Source: Corynebacterium alimapuense
Lineage (GTDB): Bacteria; Actinomycetota; Actinomycetes; Mycobacteriales; Mycobacteriaceae
Direction of reading: 5' to 3'
Assembly (NCBI RefSeq): GCF_003716585.1
Contig: NZ_PTJO01000004.1
Location: 1 to 64,000 of the forward strand
Length of the DNA stretch: 64,000 bases
Below are positions 16,858-26,026 of this stretch, piece by piece (positions within the stretch are counted from its first letter, which is position 1; each line of letters starts with the position of its first letter). The notes below the pieces were generated by a model. That model was given only the letters and a program-made list of their open reading frames with translations. It ran no database searches and was not told the origin of the DNA. A program made the translations under genes and the position numbers.

Positions 16858-16892
16858 AGCATAATAAAATCCTGTGTCAAACATTAATAAAA
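16858..16892 (-). promoter_or_regulatory. Promoter of the porin-like pair
   Basis: On the minus strand a perfect TTGACA (forward tgtcaa at 16875-16880) is followed after about 16 bases by TAACTT as a possible -10; the region is AT-rich. It lies about 60 bases upstream of the 59-residue gene. The strong -35 fits an abundant envelope protein. The -10 assignment is weaker than the -35. Confidence 0.5.
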
Positions 16893-17461
16893 CCTTTATC
16901 CAGGAAACAATCTGATCATGTCAAGATCGGGAGACTGCGCACTTCGTGCCTTCCACCAGCTCATATGCTGTCCTAAAAAAAGACATTTCCGCCCTACTGG
17001 TCAATCCGGGCAGAAGTCTTCCTAGGTGCCATCAATCCTCACCGAAGAAGCCGCATTCTTATCTCAAGAGTTCGCCAGGCCATACGCTTCTCATCAGGTT
17101 CAAAGGCGAGAGCGGAAGATGCTCCGACAGCACCCTCCTTGTCGGGCAAGTGCTCACCCAATCAACGGTCCGGCATCCATCAGGATGCGGCGCAGGACGG
17201 CCGCCATGCCCCGCAGCGCCACGCCAAGACTCATTGCCAGGGCGGCTAAGAGCAGAACCGCTAAGAGGCAAATGGGGCGGTTCGCAGCTACTCCCCCGAA
17301 AGAAGTCGAGCATTCCAAGCCCAGCCTGTTCACGGATTACTAGCAACCCCACATACCCCGGGATCGTGAAGCTCCTCGTACAGCAACAATTAAAGCTATG
17401 GTCGCTCATTCATCATGAGCCGAGGCTCAAAGGTTAAGGATGAGCATGTTGGAAATAAAAA
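16893..17461. other. Gene-poor interval upstream of the porin-like pair
   Basis: About 570 bases. The only frame of note is 17333-17154 on the minus strand (GTG start, 59 residues), with a hydrophobic helix ICLLAVLLLAALAMSLGVAL flanked by arginines. It has no ribosome site and a stop just upstream, so it may be a decayed membrane gene. I cannot support a gene here. Confidence 0.4.
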
Positions 17462-17496
17462 ACTCCCATCAGGACAATGTCCTGATGGGAGTTTTT
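17462..17496. terminator. Bidirectional intrinsic terminator next to tRNA-fMet
   Basis: ACTCCCATCAGGACA and TGTCCTGATGGGAGT form a perfect stem of about 15 pairs with A-tract and T-tract flanks, so it can work on both strands. It ends the tRNA transcript on the minus strand. Confidence 0.9.
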
Positions 17497-17504
17497 CTTC
17501 TTAG

Positions 17505-17578
17505 TAGCGGGGGCAGGATTCGAACCTACGACCTCTGGGTTATGAGCCCAGCGAGCTACCGAACTGCTCCACCCCGCG
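17505..17578 (-). tRNA. Initiator tRNA-fMet (CAU)
   Basis: A 74-base tRNA on the minus strand with anticodon CAU in the loop CTCATAA. Two initiator hallmarks are visible: an unpaired first position (C1 against U72) in the acceptor stem CGCGGGG/CCCCGCU, and three G-C pairs (GGG:CCC) in the anticodon stem. CCA is not encoded. It delivers formyl-methionine to the ribosomal P site. Confidence 0.93.
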
Positions 17579-17728
17579 TCGGGTGATATTTAAATTTCAC
17601 CTCGCCGATACTCTCTGTTTTACCAGTCTCTCTCGGCGACATTTGAAACTATACGCAGACCTGGAGATTAACACAAATCCCCAGGTCATCACCCATATCT
17701 AAGCAGTTTCTCTAGCGGCTAGAACGCT

Positions 17729-20689
17729 TTAGAAACTCTGGAATTCAGCAACTGCAGCGTCGAGCTCATCGAGGGCACGACCGTAGTCTTCAAAGGATCC
17801 ATCCTTGGCAGTCTCGATGCCTTGAAGTGCCTCACTGATTCGCTCAAGCGCCTCAGCTTCGGTGCCCGAGACCTCATCGACAGTCTCCTCATTCACGTCT
17901 TCTTCGGGGATGTCTGCTTCGGTGTCAACCTCAAAATCATCATCACCTGTTGAGGTTTCGGCGATGTCTTGTGCTGCTCGGGGATCAATTCCAACCTGAG
18001 ACAGTGCCTCCGAGGTAGTCGGCGCATAACCAACTCGACCCTTGTAGGAAACCAACACGCGCAACAGCTTCGGGAATGCTGATTCCTGGTCCTTACGCTG
18101 CGAGTAAATCGGCTCGACGTAGAGGATCTCTCCCCCGCCAACCGGAAGAGTCAGCAAGTTGCCGTTTTGCAAATCGTTGGTACCCGACCACAGCGTTCGG
18201 TCCGCCGCGACTTGGTCGGAAGACATCATCGCGTCCTGAGCCTGCTTCGGGCCTAGAGTCTGCGTATTGGTCGGCAACACGCGAACAGTGATATCGCCGT
18301 AATTGTCAGGGTCGGAACTCGCCGCCATGTGTGCGGAAAGGAACTCACGGTTGAGGCCACGGTAGGGAGTGATCAGCTGGAAGCTGGACTCATTGGTCTC
18401 TGGGTTCGCAGCAACGACATAGTACGGAGGCTGAGCGAGCTCTTGGAGCCCCTCAGGTGCCGTGGGATCGCCGGGCACAGACCAGAACGCATCGTTGGTA
18501 AAGAACACCGAGGGATCGCTGACATGGTAGCGAGCGAGGAGTTCTCGCTGAACCTTGAACATATCCTCCGGGTAGCGCAAGTGCTCACGCAGCTCATCAC
18601 TGATCTCGCTTTCCGGATTGACCGTGTCCGGGAAAATGCCCTCCCACACCTTAAGAACGGGATCCTCAGTATCAAACTCGTAGAGTTCAACGGTGCCGTC
18701 ATAGGCATCGACGGTGGCCTTAACCGAGTTGCGGATATAGCCCACCTCATCAGAAATCAGCCGCTGGGTGGTCCCATCAGGGTTAAGAGCATCCTGGGTG
18801 GTAGCAGTCAAAGAGGTTTGTTCCGAATAGGGCAATCCACTCAGTGTGGTGTAACCGTCAACGATCCACTTGATGCTTCCATCGATAACCGCGGGGTAGG
18901 TCTTGGAGTCGGTGGTCAACCAAGGAGCGACCTTCTCGACGCGCTCGCGCGGGTCACGGTCGAAGAGGATCTCCGAGTCACCTCCGACGCGGTCGGAGAG
19001 AATCAAATTGATCTCTTGGTAACGCAGCGCGAAAGCCATCCGGTTGAAGGCGTTGCCAATGTCCACGCCGCCCGAACCGTCATAGGTAAAGGACGAGGTG
19101 TCAGTGTCATATTCCACAGGGCCAGTGCCGTTATCGCCGACGATGGAGTAATCAGCACCATCAGTCGCCGAGGCGATGACCGGTCCAAAGTAGATTCGTG
19201 GCTGATCAACCTTGATTCCCAGTTCTTCAGCGTCATCATTCTCAGCGGCAATCGCGTTCGATTGCAGATCCGAGACGGTGAACACGGGGAAACCACCACG
19301 AGTGGAACCAGCATCACTAGCAGCCTCATCGACGGTGTTTGCCTGGGCGGCAACGAAACCGTTTCCGTGGGTAAACACCGTGTGGCGGTTGATCCAGTCC
19401 TGCTGGTTGTCCTGCAGCGCGTTGGGGTCTAGCTCACGAGCTGCGACGACGAAGTCGCGCAGTTCCCCATCAACCTCGTAGCGGTCTACCGCCAAGGTTT
19501 CTGGGAATCCATAGAAGTTGCTCAGCTGCTGCATCTGCGTGAACGTCGGAGAAAGGATCTCTGGATCAAGCAAACGAATATTGGAAATAGTCGCCTCATC
19601 AGCGGCTACTTCGTCATCGGTAGCTCCGTCATCGCTCCAATCTTCCAAATAAGTCACGTCATCATCGGTCAGCCCATAAGCCTCACGCGTGGCCTCGATA
19701 TTGCGAGAGATGAACTCGGATTCTTTAGCCGCACGGTTGGGCTGAACGGAGAAGCGTTCCATCAGCTGTGGCCAAGCAAACCCGATAACGAAGGAGGAAA
19801 GCAGCATCAGTACCACGGCCAGAGCGGGGATACGAAGATCCTTGAGCACGATCGCGGAGAAGAATGCCATCGCCACAAATACCGCGATAACCATGAGGAT
19901 GATCTTGGCCGGAAGGACCGCGTTGATATCTGTGAAACCAGCACCGGTAAAGGTTCCCTGATCCTGATAAAGCAGGTCATAGCGATCAAGCCAGTAAGTT
20001 GCCACCTGCAGCAACATCCAGAGTCCAGCGGTCACTGCTAGCTGAATACGCGCAGGAGCTGCGACATAGCCAACAACACCCATCGACTTATTGCCGATCT
20101 TGATGCTGCCGAGCAAATAGTGCCCAACCAAGGCGATAAGGAAGGCCAATACCAAGAGCATGGCCAAGGTGTCTATGAATAGACGCAGCGCAGGCAGCTG
20201 GAAAGCATAGAAGCCAAGGTCGTTTCCGAAGGTTGCATCATCAATGCCGAAGCTCTCACTATTGAGAAGCATCATCACCGTGCGCCATGTGCTCTGGCCG
20301 ATAAAGCCGGCAAGCAAAGCAACGACGAAAGGAACTCCTACTAGCAGGACTCGGACAGATTTATCCAGAGCCTGCCGATATTGATGGACCGGAGAGTTGA
20401 GATCCATGTGCTCGAGGGTGTCCGGCCGATTTTTCCAAGTAAAATAGCCAGCAAGCCAAATAATCAGACCTGCGACTAGAGCAAAGATGATAAAGAGCAG
20501 GATGCGCGCCACAAGAACTTTGGTGAACACGCCTCGGAAATCGACGGCGCCAAACCACAGCCAGTCGGTGTAGAAGCCAACCGCCACTGGAGCAGCGATA
20601 AATAGTAGTGCGATAACACCGATTATCCAGGTCAGTGCGCGAGGTGGCCGGTTAACGGATGGCGAGGGTTGCGAAAGGCCGGTGGCCAA
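17729..20689 (-). CDS. UPF0182 family membrane protein
   Basis: A 986-residue protein of the UPF0182 (COG1615) family, of unknown function and widespread in actinobacteria and cyanobacteria. The first 320 residues hold about seven membrane helices (LTWIIGVIALLFIAAPVAVG and following). The remainder is a large, probably extracellular domain, ending in a very acidic stretch (about 890-960). It starts divergently from the PPA1309-type gene; the M. tuberculosis counterpart is, from memory, Rv3193c, next to the PDZ protease Rv3194c, as here. Confidence 0.93.
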   Translation of the reverse strand: MATGLSQPSPSVNRPPRALTWIIGVIALLFIAAPVAVGFYTDWLWFGAVDFRGVFTKVLVARILLFIIFALVAGLIIWLAGYFTWKNRPDTLEHMDLNSPVHQYRQALDKSVRVLLVGVPFVVALLAGFIGQSTWRTVMMLLNSESFGIDDATFGNDLGFYAFQLPALRLFIDTLAMLLVLAFLIALVGHYLLGSIKIGNKSMGVVGYVAAPARIQLAVTAGLWMLLQVATYWLDRYDLLYQDQGTFTGAGFTDINAVLPAKIILMVIAVFVAMAFFSAIVLKDLRIPALAVVLMLLSSFVIGFAWPQLMERFSVQPNRAAKESEFISRNIEATREAYGLTDDDVTYLEDWSDDGATDDEVAADEATISNIRLLDPEILSPTFTQMQQLSNFYGFPETLAVDRYEVDGELRDFVVAARELDPNALQDNQQDWINRHTVFTHGNGFVAAQANTVDEAASDAGSTRGGFPVFTVSDLQSNAIAAENDDAEELGIKVDQPRIYFGPVIASATDGADYSIVGDNGTGPVEYDTDTSSFTYDGSGGVDIGNAFNRMAFALRYQEINLILSDRVGGDSEILFDRDPRERVEKVAPWLTTDSKTYPAVIDGSIKWIVDGYTTLSGLPYSEQTSLTATTQDALNPDGTTQRLISDEVGYIRNSVKATVDAYDGTVELYEFDTEDPVLKVWEGIFPDTVNPESEISDELREHLRYPEDMFKVQRELLARYHVSDPSVFFTNDAFWSVPGDPTAPEGLQELAQPPYYVVAANPETNESSFQLITPYRGLNREFLSAHMAASSDPDNYGDITVRVLPTNTQTLGPKQAQDAMMSSDQVAADRTLWSGTNDLQNGNLLTLPVGGGEILYVEPIYSQRKDQESAFPKLLRVLVSYKGRVGYAPTTSEALSQVGIDPRAAQDIAETSTGDDDFEVDTEADIPEEDVNEETVDEVSGTEAEALERISEALQGIETAKDGSFEDYGRALDELDAAVAEFQSF

Positions 20690-20780
20690 GTCCTGCTCCT
20701 AATGATGAGTTATTCGAAATTTGCCAGTGTACTGTCCTACCCTAGAGAATTTCCCCCCTGCGTGACCAAAAGGAATACCG

Positions 20781-21350
20781 ATGAGTGCACCCGAGTCCAC
20801 CTCCCCCGCGTTAAACACTGCGATGCTTGAGGCCGTCGAATTCGTCCATGCGGAAGGCTGGGAAGCCTCGCCCACACTGTTCGCACTAGTTCCCACCAGC
20901 CTGTTAGCCGATCAATTGTCTGATCCAGATGATGCAAACCCACTGACCTTGGTGGTCCAGGAACTCCCAGAGCACATTCTTCCCGGCTCCGATGAACTCG
21001 GCGATTACCTATCTCGCCTGACATGGCCGCAAGAGATCGAAGGGGTCGTGTTGGCGCAGGAGATCAACTTCCGAGACACTGCTTCGGCTGGAAATGACCA
21101 GGACCTTGAAGATGAGGACATCGAGGCTAGTCTTCCTGATTCTCGGCCGGCACGGCTTTTTTCCGGAGTTCTCCGAGCAGAAGGCATCGAAGTGACACTG
21201 CTGCAGCTTCGTCCCACCGATGAGGAGTTGGAAGAGCACGGGCCGTTCGCGGAAGACCGGATTGAGCTGCGCGGAGGACCTGGCGTGGCTCCTGGAGTAT
21301 TGGCAGCCTTGCGTTATGGGCTCGAACAGGACCCAGACTCTCTAGACTAG
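20781..21350 (+). CDS. PPA1309 family protein
   Basis: A 189-residue acidic cytoplasmic protein of the PPA1309 family, conserved in actinobacteria and without known function. Features are the N-terminal ALNTAMLEAVEFVHAEGW helix, the FALVPT segment and the LTWPQEIEGVVLAQEI core. A ribosome site AAAGGA lies seven bases before ATG. It is divergent from the UPF0182 gene with about 90 bases between starts. In other genomes this family sits with UPF0182 and the PDZ protease, so a link to envelope protein quality control is conceivable but unproven. Confidence 0.88.
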   Translation: MSAPESTSPALNTAMLEAVEFVHAEGWEASPTLFALVPTSLLADQLSDPDDANPLTLVVQELPEHILPGSDELGDYLSRLTWPQEIEGVVLAQEINFRDTASAGNDQDLEDEDIEASLPDSRPARLFSGVLRAEGIEVTLLQLRPTDEELEEHGPFAEDRIELRGGPGVAPGVLAALRYGLEQDPDSLD

Positions 21351-21367
21351 AATCATTCGAATATCCG

Positions 21368-22039
21368 ATGTCTTCCTCGCTGCCTAGGAGTCCTACCGTC
21401 GTGCGTCACTCCCCTGTTAAAAGACTCTCTGCTATCGCGGCGACCCTAGTACTGGGCGCCGGCCTCGTCGCATGCGGTAGCGATGAGGATGACGCTGCCA
21501 CAGCTACCTCCACGTCGCAGGAGACCTCAACGACCTCGTCTACGACGGAATCCACGGAGCCCACTTCCGAAAGCACCACGACAAGTGCTGAGGAAGACAA
21601 TCTACCTTCTGATGTCGCTGAGGTATTCGAGGTATTCGGTTCGCTAGCTCCGGAATCTCTGTTCGAGCAATTTGATTCTTGCCATCCCAGCGGCATCGAT
21701 GATGCTTATGAATGCTCAGGCACTGAGGTTGGCCAGTTCCAATTCTTCGAGTCCATGTCCAAAGCACTCACCAGCACCCAGCTGCTGACGGAGCTTCGCA
21801 GCTCTCAGGTCCTCGAGGACACTGGTTCGCGGGTGGTTGGTTGGTCGACACTGGGCACCATGGCGGTCATTACGGTCGTCGACAACGATGAAGGCCTGGT
21901 CATGCAGCAATTGGTTTCTGCTGACCAAGTCAGCCCCGAGGAAAAGATCGATGAACTGAGGCTAGTCCAGACTCCTCTGGAGACTCCTACTGAGGAAACC
22001 TCCACAGTGGCTTCCACTACCAGTGAGAGCGCTTCTTAG
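21368..22039 (+). CDS. Lipoprotein of unknown function, Thr/Ser/Glu-rich
   Basis: A 223-residue exported lipoprotein. The signal region KRLSAIAATLVLGAGLVAC ends in a lipobox with cysteine near 36. A linker of some 40 Ser/Thr/Glu residues follows, then a compact domain of about 110 residues containing two cysteines (SCHPSGIDDAYEC) likely to form a disulfide. GTG at 21401, with AGGAG upstream, is an alternative start that gives a more usual signal length. Its last bases overlap the stop of the convergent PDZ protease gene. I recognise no family. Confidence 0.8.
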   Translation: MSSSLPRSPTVVRHSPVKRLSAIAATLVLGAGLVACGSDEDDAATATSTSQETSTTSSTTESTEPTSESTTTSAEEDNLPSDVAEVFEVFGSLAPESLFEQFDSCHPSGIDDAYECSGTEVGQFQFFESMSKALTSTQLLTELRSSQVLEDTGSRVVGWSTLGTMAVITVVDNDEGLVMQQLVSADQVSPEEKIDELRLVQTPLETPTEETSTVASTTSESAS

Positions 22040-23103
22040 GAGCACACCTCAACGTCGCGGCCAGCGTCGAAATCCGCCATCGCGTCGATAGCATCCTCAA
22101 GGGTGGCCACGCGCGCGATGACCATCTCTCCATGTTCGCGGCTGATTGCTTCAGCGCAATTGGCTGCGGGGGCCAAAAACAGCTCTACCCCATCACTATT
22201 AGCAGCATTGATTTTATGGACGATGCCTCCGATGGGGCCGACTGTGCCATCTTCATCGATGGTGCCGGTGCCTGCGATATGACGTCCACCGTTGAGCTCA
22301 CCAGGCGAGAGCTTATCGATGACCGCGAGTGAGAAGATCATGCCAGCACTAGGTCCACCAATATCTTGCAGGTTATAAGAGACCTCTACCCCGTCGGTTG
22401 GCTCCGAGGCCATTAAAATCCCCAACATTGGCACTCCAGGTTCGGTGGAGCTCTCCCCTAGCGTGATGGTTTGCTCAATCTCGGCCCCCTCACGATTAAG
22501 GGTAAGAGTCAGTTCATCACCAGGTGCCTTGGCACGAACGATGTCCTGAACTTGGCCAGGCGAATCCACATTCTGCCCGTCTGCCTCCACGATGACGTCC
22601 TCGGGAAGAATCACCCCCGCGGCCGCAGAGCCTTCGACCGAATCAACAACGATGACCTCGACCGGACGCCCAAGATGGTTCATTGCTGCCACCGTGGCCG
22701 CGGCTTCAGATGAGGTGAAGGCCGCCTGGTTGGACACCTGAATTTCCTCTTCGGTCATATCCGGAGGAAATACTTGCTCGATGGGGACCAAGGTGTCATC
22801 TGTGGTTAGCCAGCGTCCTAGCGCTTGGGCCAAGGTCATATTGCTCCGGACCGACACCGTGGTCATTTGCAGCTGACCCTGAGCCTCATCGACAGTCTCG
22901 CCCTCGATCTCAATAACTGGGACGTCATCGATGTCGCCGAGCGTATTAAACAGCGGCCCGGGCCCCTCCGCAGCAAATGGCACGGTCAGAGAGATCTCTG
23001 TACCCGGGATATGGTCCACCGACACTAACGTGGCAAGCGCCACGACTGGGACTGCTCCCCAGGCCAGGGTTTTGATTCGACGATTAGCTCTGGTCACGGA
23101 CAA
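22036..23103 (-). CDS. PDZ-domain Lon-like membrane protease (YlbL type)
   Basis: A 355-residue membrane-anchored protease with an N-terminal helix (about 13-29), a PDZ domain (about 140-215, with GSAAAGVILPEDVI) and a C-terminal Lon-type S16 protease domain. The Ser-Lys dyad appears as Ser252 in GGPSAGM and Lys297 in IGGIVHKI. The family includes YlbL of Bacillus and, from memory, Rv3194c. It probably trims or degrades envelope proteins on the outer face of the membrane. It is convergent with a lipoprotein gene and divergent from the DUF2342-type gene. Confidence 0.92.
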   Translation of the reverse strand: MSVTRANRRIKTLAWGAVPVVALATLVSVDHIPGTEISLTVPFAAEGPGPLFNTLGDIDDVPVIEIEGETVDEAQGQLQMTTVSVRSNMTLAQALGRWLTTDDTLVPIEQVFPPDMTEEEIQVSNQAAFTSSEAAATVAAMNHLGRPVEVIVVDSVEGSAAAGVILPEDVIVEADGQNVDSPGQVQDIVRAKAPGDELTLTLNREGAEIEQTITLGESSTEPGVPMLGILMASEPTDGVEVSYNLQDIGGPSAGMIFSLAVIDKLSPGELNGGRHIAGTGTIDEDGTVGPIGGIVHKINAANSDGVELFLAPAANCAEAISREHGEMVIARVATLEDAIDAMADFDAGRDVEVCS

Positions 23104-23178
23104 CCAGGGTACCTGTGTTCGCTGTCAGCGTTGCCATCATCATGGCCTCGATGGCTCGATCACCGGTAGATTGGACAC

Positions 23179-24588
23179 ATGAACTCAGGCGGATTCGGAT
23201 TCAACTTTGGCAATGACGACGACGACGATGATCGCCGCCGCGACCAGAACCCTTTCGGTGCGTTCGGCTTCGGCGGTGCCAATGGCTCTGGTGGGCTCGG
23301 CGATATGCTTAACCAATTTGGGCAGATGCTCTCCGGCATGGGCTCTTCCATGAACTCCTCAGATTCTCCCGATCCGGTTAACTACTCCTTGGCTCAGCGG
23401 ATCGCCCGCCAACAGATCGGGCAATCAGCAGAAGTCACCCAGCAGGAGCTTACTGCCGTCCAAGAGGCCACCAGGCTGGCGGATTTATGGCTGGACGATG
23501 CCACTGATCTTTCCACTGCATCCGGCCGCGTTGTGGCATGGAATGCAGAGAATTGGCTAACCGAAACACTGCCTATGTGGCAGCGTCTCGTTACGCCAGT
23601 AGCCCAGCATATGAATGAAGCCCAATTGGAATCGCTGCCGGAAGAGGCCCGGGAGATGATGGGCCCGATGTTGCAGATGATGGGCCAAATGTCCGGAATG
23701 AACTTCGGCATGCAATTGGGAAATGCACTCGGCGACTTAGCAAAACAAGCTCTAACCGGTTCCGATTTCGGCCTTCCAGTCGCTCCAGCTGAGGTCACCG
23801 CACTCTTGCCCGCGAATATCAATCGTGCAGCCTCTGATCTCAATATTCCCCATCAAGACGTCATGGTCTACATCGCTGCGCGAGAGACTGCCCGCCAGCG
23901 TCTCTACCGCCATGTGCCATGGCTAGTAGAGCAACTGGTCTCTTCTGTGGAGGAATACGCCGCAGGTCTAGTCATCGATACTTCACATATTGAGGAAGCC
24001 ACTCGCGAGCTCAACTTGGAGTCCGGCGATCCGGCAGCCATCCAAGATGCGATGTCCCGACTCCAAGGCATGGATCTTTCCCCGCGAATCACCTCCCGCA
24101 ACGCCAATGCAGTCTCACGTCTGGAAACTCTCTTGGCACTCGTCGAGGGCTGGGTCGAGCATGTGGTCACAGTGGCCATGGCCGAGCGCATCCCCTCCAC
24201 CGTCGCGATGACTGAGGCGTGGCGTCGTCGGCGCGCTACCGGCGGTTCCGCCGAGCATGCCTTTGCCAAGATCGTCGGCATCGAGTTCTCCGCACCCAAG
24301 GTCGCCGAGGCCGCGGAGTTGTGGCGCCGCGTGGACACGGCCGTCGGGCAGCAACGCCGCGACAAGATCTGGGAGCACCCGGACTTCCTGCCCTCCGCTG
24401 AGCACCTAGATAATTCTGCTGAATTCATCGACAGCTTGCTCGATGATGGTGGCTCCGATGAATTCGATGAGGAATTCGCCAAGCTCGAAGAGATGCTGCG
24501 CGGAGAATCTAGCAGTTCCGACGAGGGCAAAGAAGCCGATGATGATCAAGACTCCAATGATGACCCTGAGGGCGACGCTAACCGCTAA
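23179..24588 (+). CDS. Putative zinc-dependent metalloprotease family protein (DUF2342 type)
   Basis: A 469-residue protein of the actinobacterial family often labelled zinc-dependent metalloprotease or F420-associated hydrolase. It begins with a Gly/Phe/Asn/Asp-rich low-complexity stretch, then helical domains with the family segments YIAARETARQRLYRHVPWL and ALVEGWVEHVV, and ends in a very acidic tail. Other members as I recall have REAAHxRLF at the first segment; here the histidine is replaced by arginine (RETARQRLY), so activity is doubtful. TAGATT six bases before the ATG suggests a leaderless transcript. It is divergent from the PDZ protease, matching the Rv3194c-Rv3195 order. Confidence 0.82.
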   Translation: MNSGGFGFNFGNDDDDDDRRRDQNPFGAFGFGGANGSGGLGDMLNQFGQMLSGMGSSMNSSDSPDPVNYSLAQRIARQQIGQSAEVTQQELTAVQEATRLADLWLDDATDLSTASGRVVAWNAENWLTETLPMWQRLVTPVAQHMNEAQLESLPEEAREMMGPMLQMMGQMSGMNFGMQLGNALGDLAKQALTGSDFGLPVAPAEVTALLPANINRAASDLNIPHQDVMVYIAARETARQRLYRHVPWLVEQLVSSVEEYAAGLVIDTSHIEEATRELNLESGDPAAIQDAMSRLQGMDLSPRITSRNANAVSRLETLLALVEGWVEHVVTVAMAERIPSTVAMTEAWRRRRATGGSAEHAFAKIVGIEFSAPKVAEAAELWRRVDTAVGQQRRDKIWEHPDFLPSAEHLDNSAEFIDSLLDDGGSDEFDEEFAKLEEMLRGESSSSDEGKEADDDQDSNDDPEGDANR

Positions 24589-24624
24589 CCTGCAGATCTA
24601 ATACCTTTTGGGCCCGCCTGGCTA

Positions 24625-25128
24625 CTACTGCCCGGCGGGTCCAAAGCGTTGATAGGCCTCAAGGTAGCCTTTGGCTCGCTCAGCGCAAGGCGCCCGATCT
24701 GCCCAATCCCAAAAGTCTGCGCCATGGCCAGGGATGAAGGTGTGGGTCAGTTCATGAATAAGCACAGCATCGAGCACATAGTCAGGGACCTGCTGCAATC
24801 GATCGGTGATTCGAATATCCCCGGTAGAGATGGTGCATGATCCCCAACGATTGTGTTGATTGCCCACCCACCGAATAGACCCGATCGTGGCACGTCCTTC
24901 CAATACGCGTGCGTTAAGTTCGTGTGCACGCGCTATTAATTGATCATCTGAGCTCCTCGTAGAGGAGGCCTTCTTACGCACCTTAGCCACGATCTCAGCT
25001 ACTGCTGCTTCCTCATCTGTCGCGGACATTCGTGCCGGAATACGGACGACGATCTTGTCTCCGATAATGCGTGCTCCTACGGTGCGGGTTCGACGCGATG
25101 AGCGGATGACCTCAATCTCGGATGGCAT
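24625..25128 (-). CDS. YgjP-type zinc metallopeptidase (M48/SprT-like)
   Basis: A protein of 167 residues with the zinc-site motif HELTHTFIPGHGADFW near its C-terminus, as in YgjP/DUF45 peptidases, and the upstream RWGSCTISTGDIRI and VLDAVLIHELTH context. The longer frame from 25326 is rejected: its extra 66 residues overlap the neighbouring divergent gene and do not fit the family, and TACAAT lies eight bases before the ATG at 25128, giving an almost leaderless start. It is convergent with the DUF2342-type gene. The substrate is not known; the family is thought to be cytoplasmic. Confidence 0.85.
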   Translation of the reverse strand: MPSEIEVIRSSRRTRTVGARIIGDKIVVRIPARMSATDEEAAVAEIVAKVRKKASSTRSSDDQLIARAHELNARVLEGRATIGSIRWVGNQHNRWGSCTISTGDIRITDRLQQVPDYVLDAVLIHELTHTFIPGHGADFWDWADRAPCAERAKGYLEAYQRFGPAGQ

Positions 25129-25183
25129 GACACGGGATTGTATCTGTGGTCTCATACCTGCGGGAGGGGATGTGGGTGAGGGG

Positions 25184-26023
25184 ATGACTGAATTACAACT
25201 AGCACGGGGTACACATGTGTTCCTGCGCGGGAGAGACGCCGTCCAATTCGGCCTCGATGCCACTCGTGCGGGCATCATCGAAACGACCCATGCACCAATG
25301 ATCGTGGCCACTCTACTGTCGGCCAATAGGCCACGTAGCCAGGCAGAACTACTCAGTGGACTATGTACTGCTGGCCTCAGTGCTGAGGCCGCCCGGAGCC
25401 TGATCGATGATCTGCTGGCCTATCGGATACTAATTCCTTGCGCGCAGCATTCTGTCATCGTATTAGGCCGCGGACCACTCGCGGAGACCACCTCGACGGT
25501 GCTCCGCAACTCTGGAGTGGTGGTCCGCTCCCCGATCCGGGGCGAATCCGAGTTTTCCTATTTGGCCTCTGCGGAGGTCAATGCTCCAGTACTTGTCATC
25601 GATCGACTCGCCCATGCCAAAGCAATGGCACCAATGCTGACCCGCTTTGCTCGCACCTGGCTGCCAGGTGCGGTGATCGACCGGCGAGGGCTGGTCGGTC
25701 CAGTCCGGATAGCTGATCGTGGCCCCTGCCCGCTGTGTCTTGATCTCCATCGCACTGATACCGATGCTTACTGGCATCGGGTGGTCACCCAGCTACCAGG
25801 TGGTCCTAGTACCCCAGATGCGGTGGTAGTTGCTGCTACTGCTGCCCAACTAGCAGTCTGGGCGCTCAATTTATTGCAGATTCCTAGTCCTGCTGGAGTA
25901 GCAGACCTCGTGCTAGCTCCCGGGTCCTTGCTTAACGTCGATCCATTTGGCAGCTCCAGCCGAGCCACCTTGACCACTCACCCACGTTGTCCTGTGTGTT
26001 TTAGTTTTAACCAAACACGATGA
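25184..26023 (+). CDS. Orphan cyclodehydratase-like (TOMM E1-type) protein
   Basis: From ATG 25184 the product has 279 residues. It resembles the E1/ThiF-like cyclodehydratase partner proteins of azole-peptide (TOMM) pathways: an N-terminal wing (VFLRGRDAVQFGLD), a Rossmann-type start VIVLGRGPLAE near 91, and two CxxC pairs (Cys182/Cys185 in CPLCLDLHR and Cys269/Cys272 in CPVCF) that should bind zinc. No YcaO, precursor peptide or dehydrogenase gene lies nearby, so the usual role in peptide heterocyclisation is not supported. The family position next to uvrD2 is shared, from memory, with Rv3196. It is convergent with uvrD2, three bases apart. Function unknown. Confidence 0.82.
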   Translation: MTELQLARGTHVFLRGRDAVQFGLDATRAGIIETTHAPMIVATLLSANRPRSQAELLSGLCTAGLSAEAARSLIDDLLAYRILIPCAQHSVIVLGRGPLAETTSTVLRNSGVVVRSPIRGESEFSYLASAEVNAPVLVIDRLAHAKAMAPMLTRFARTWLPGAVIDRRGLVGPVRIADRGPCPLCLDLHRTDTDAYWHRVVTQLPGGPSTPDAVVVAATAAQLAVWALNLLQIPSPAGVADLVLAPGSLLNVDPFGSSSRATLTTHPRCPVCFSFNQTR

Positions 26024-26026
26024 GTA

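Noticed and set aside
17059..17409. A 116-codon minus frame next to the initiator tRNA
   Set aside because: Proline/arginine-rich shadow of the frame around 17154-17333; no ribosome site or family.
18329..19432. A 367-codon frame antisense to the UPF0182 gene
   Set aside because: Long only because of codon bias on the opposite strand; no protein-like domain and the UPF0182 frame is certain.
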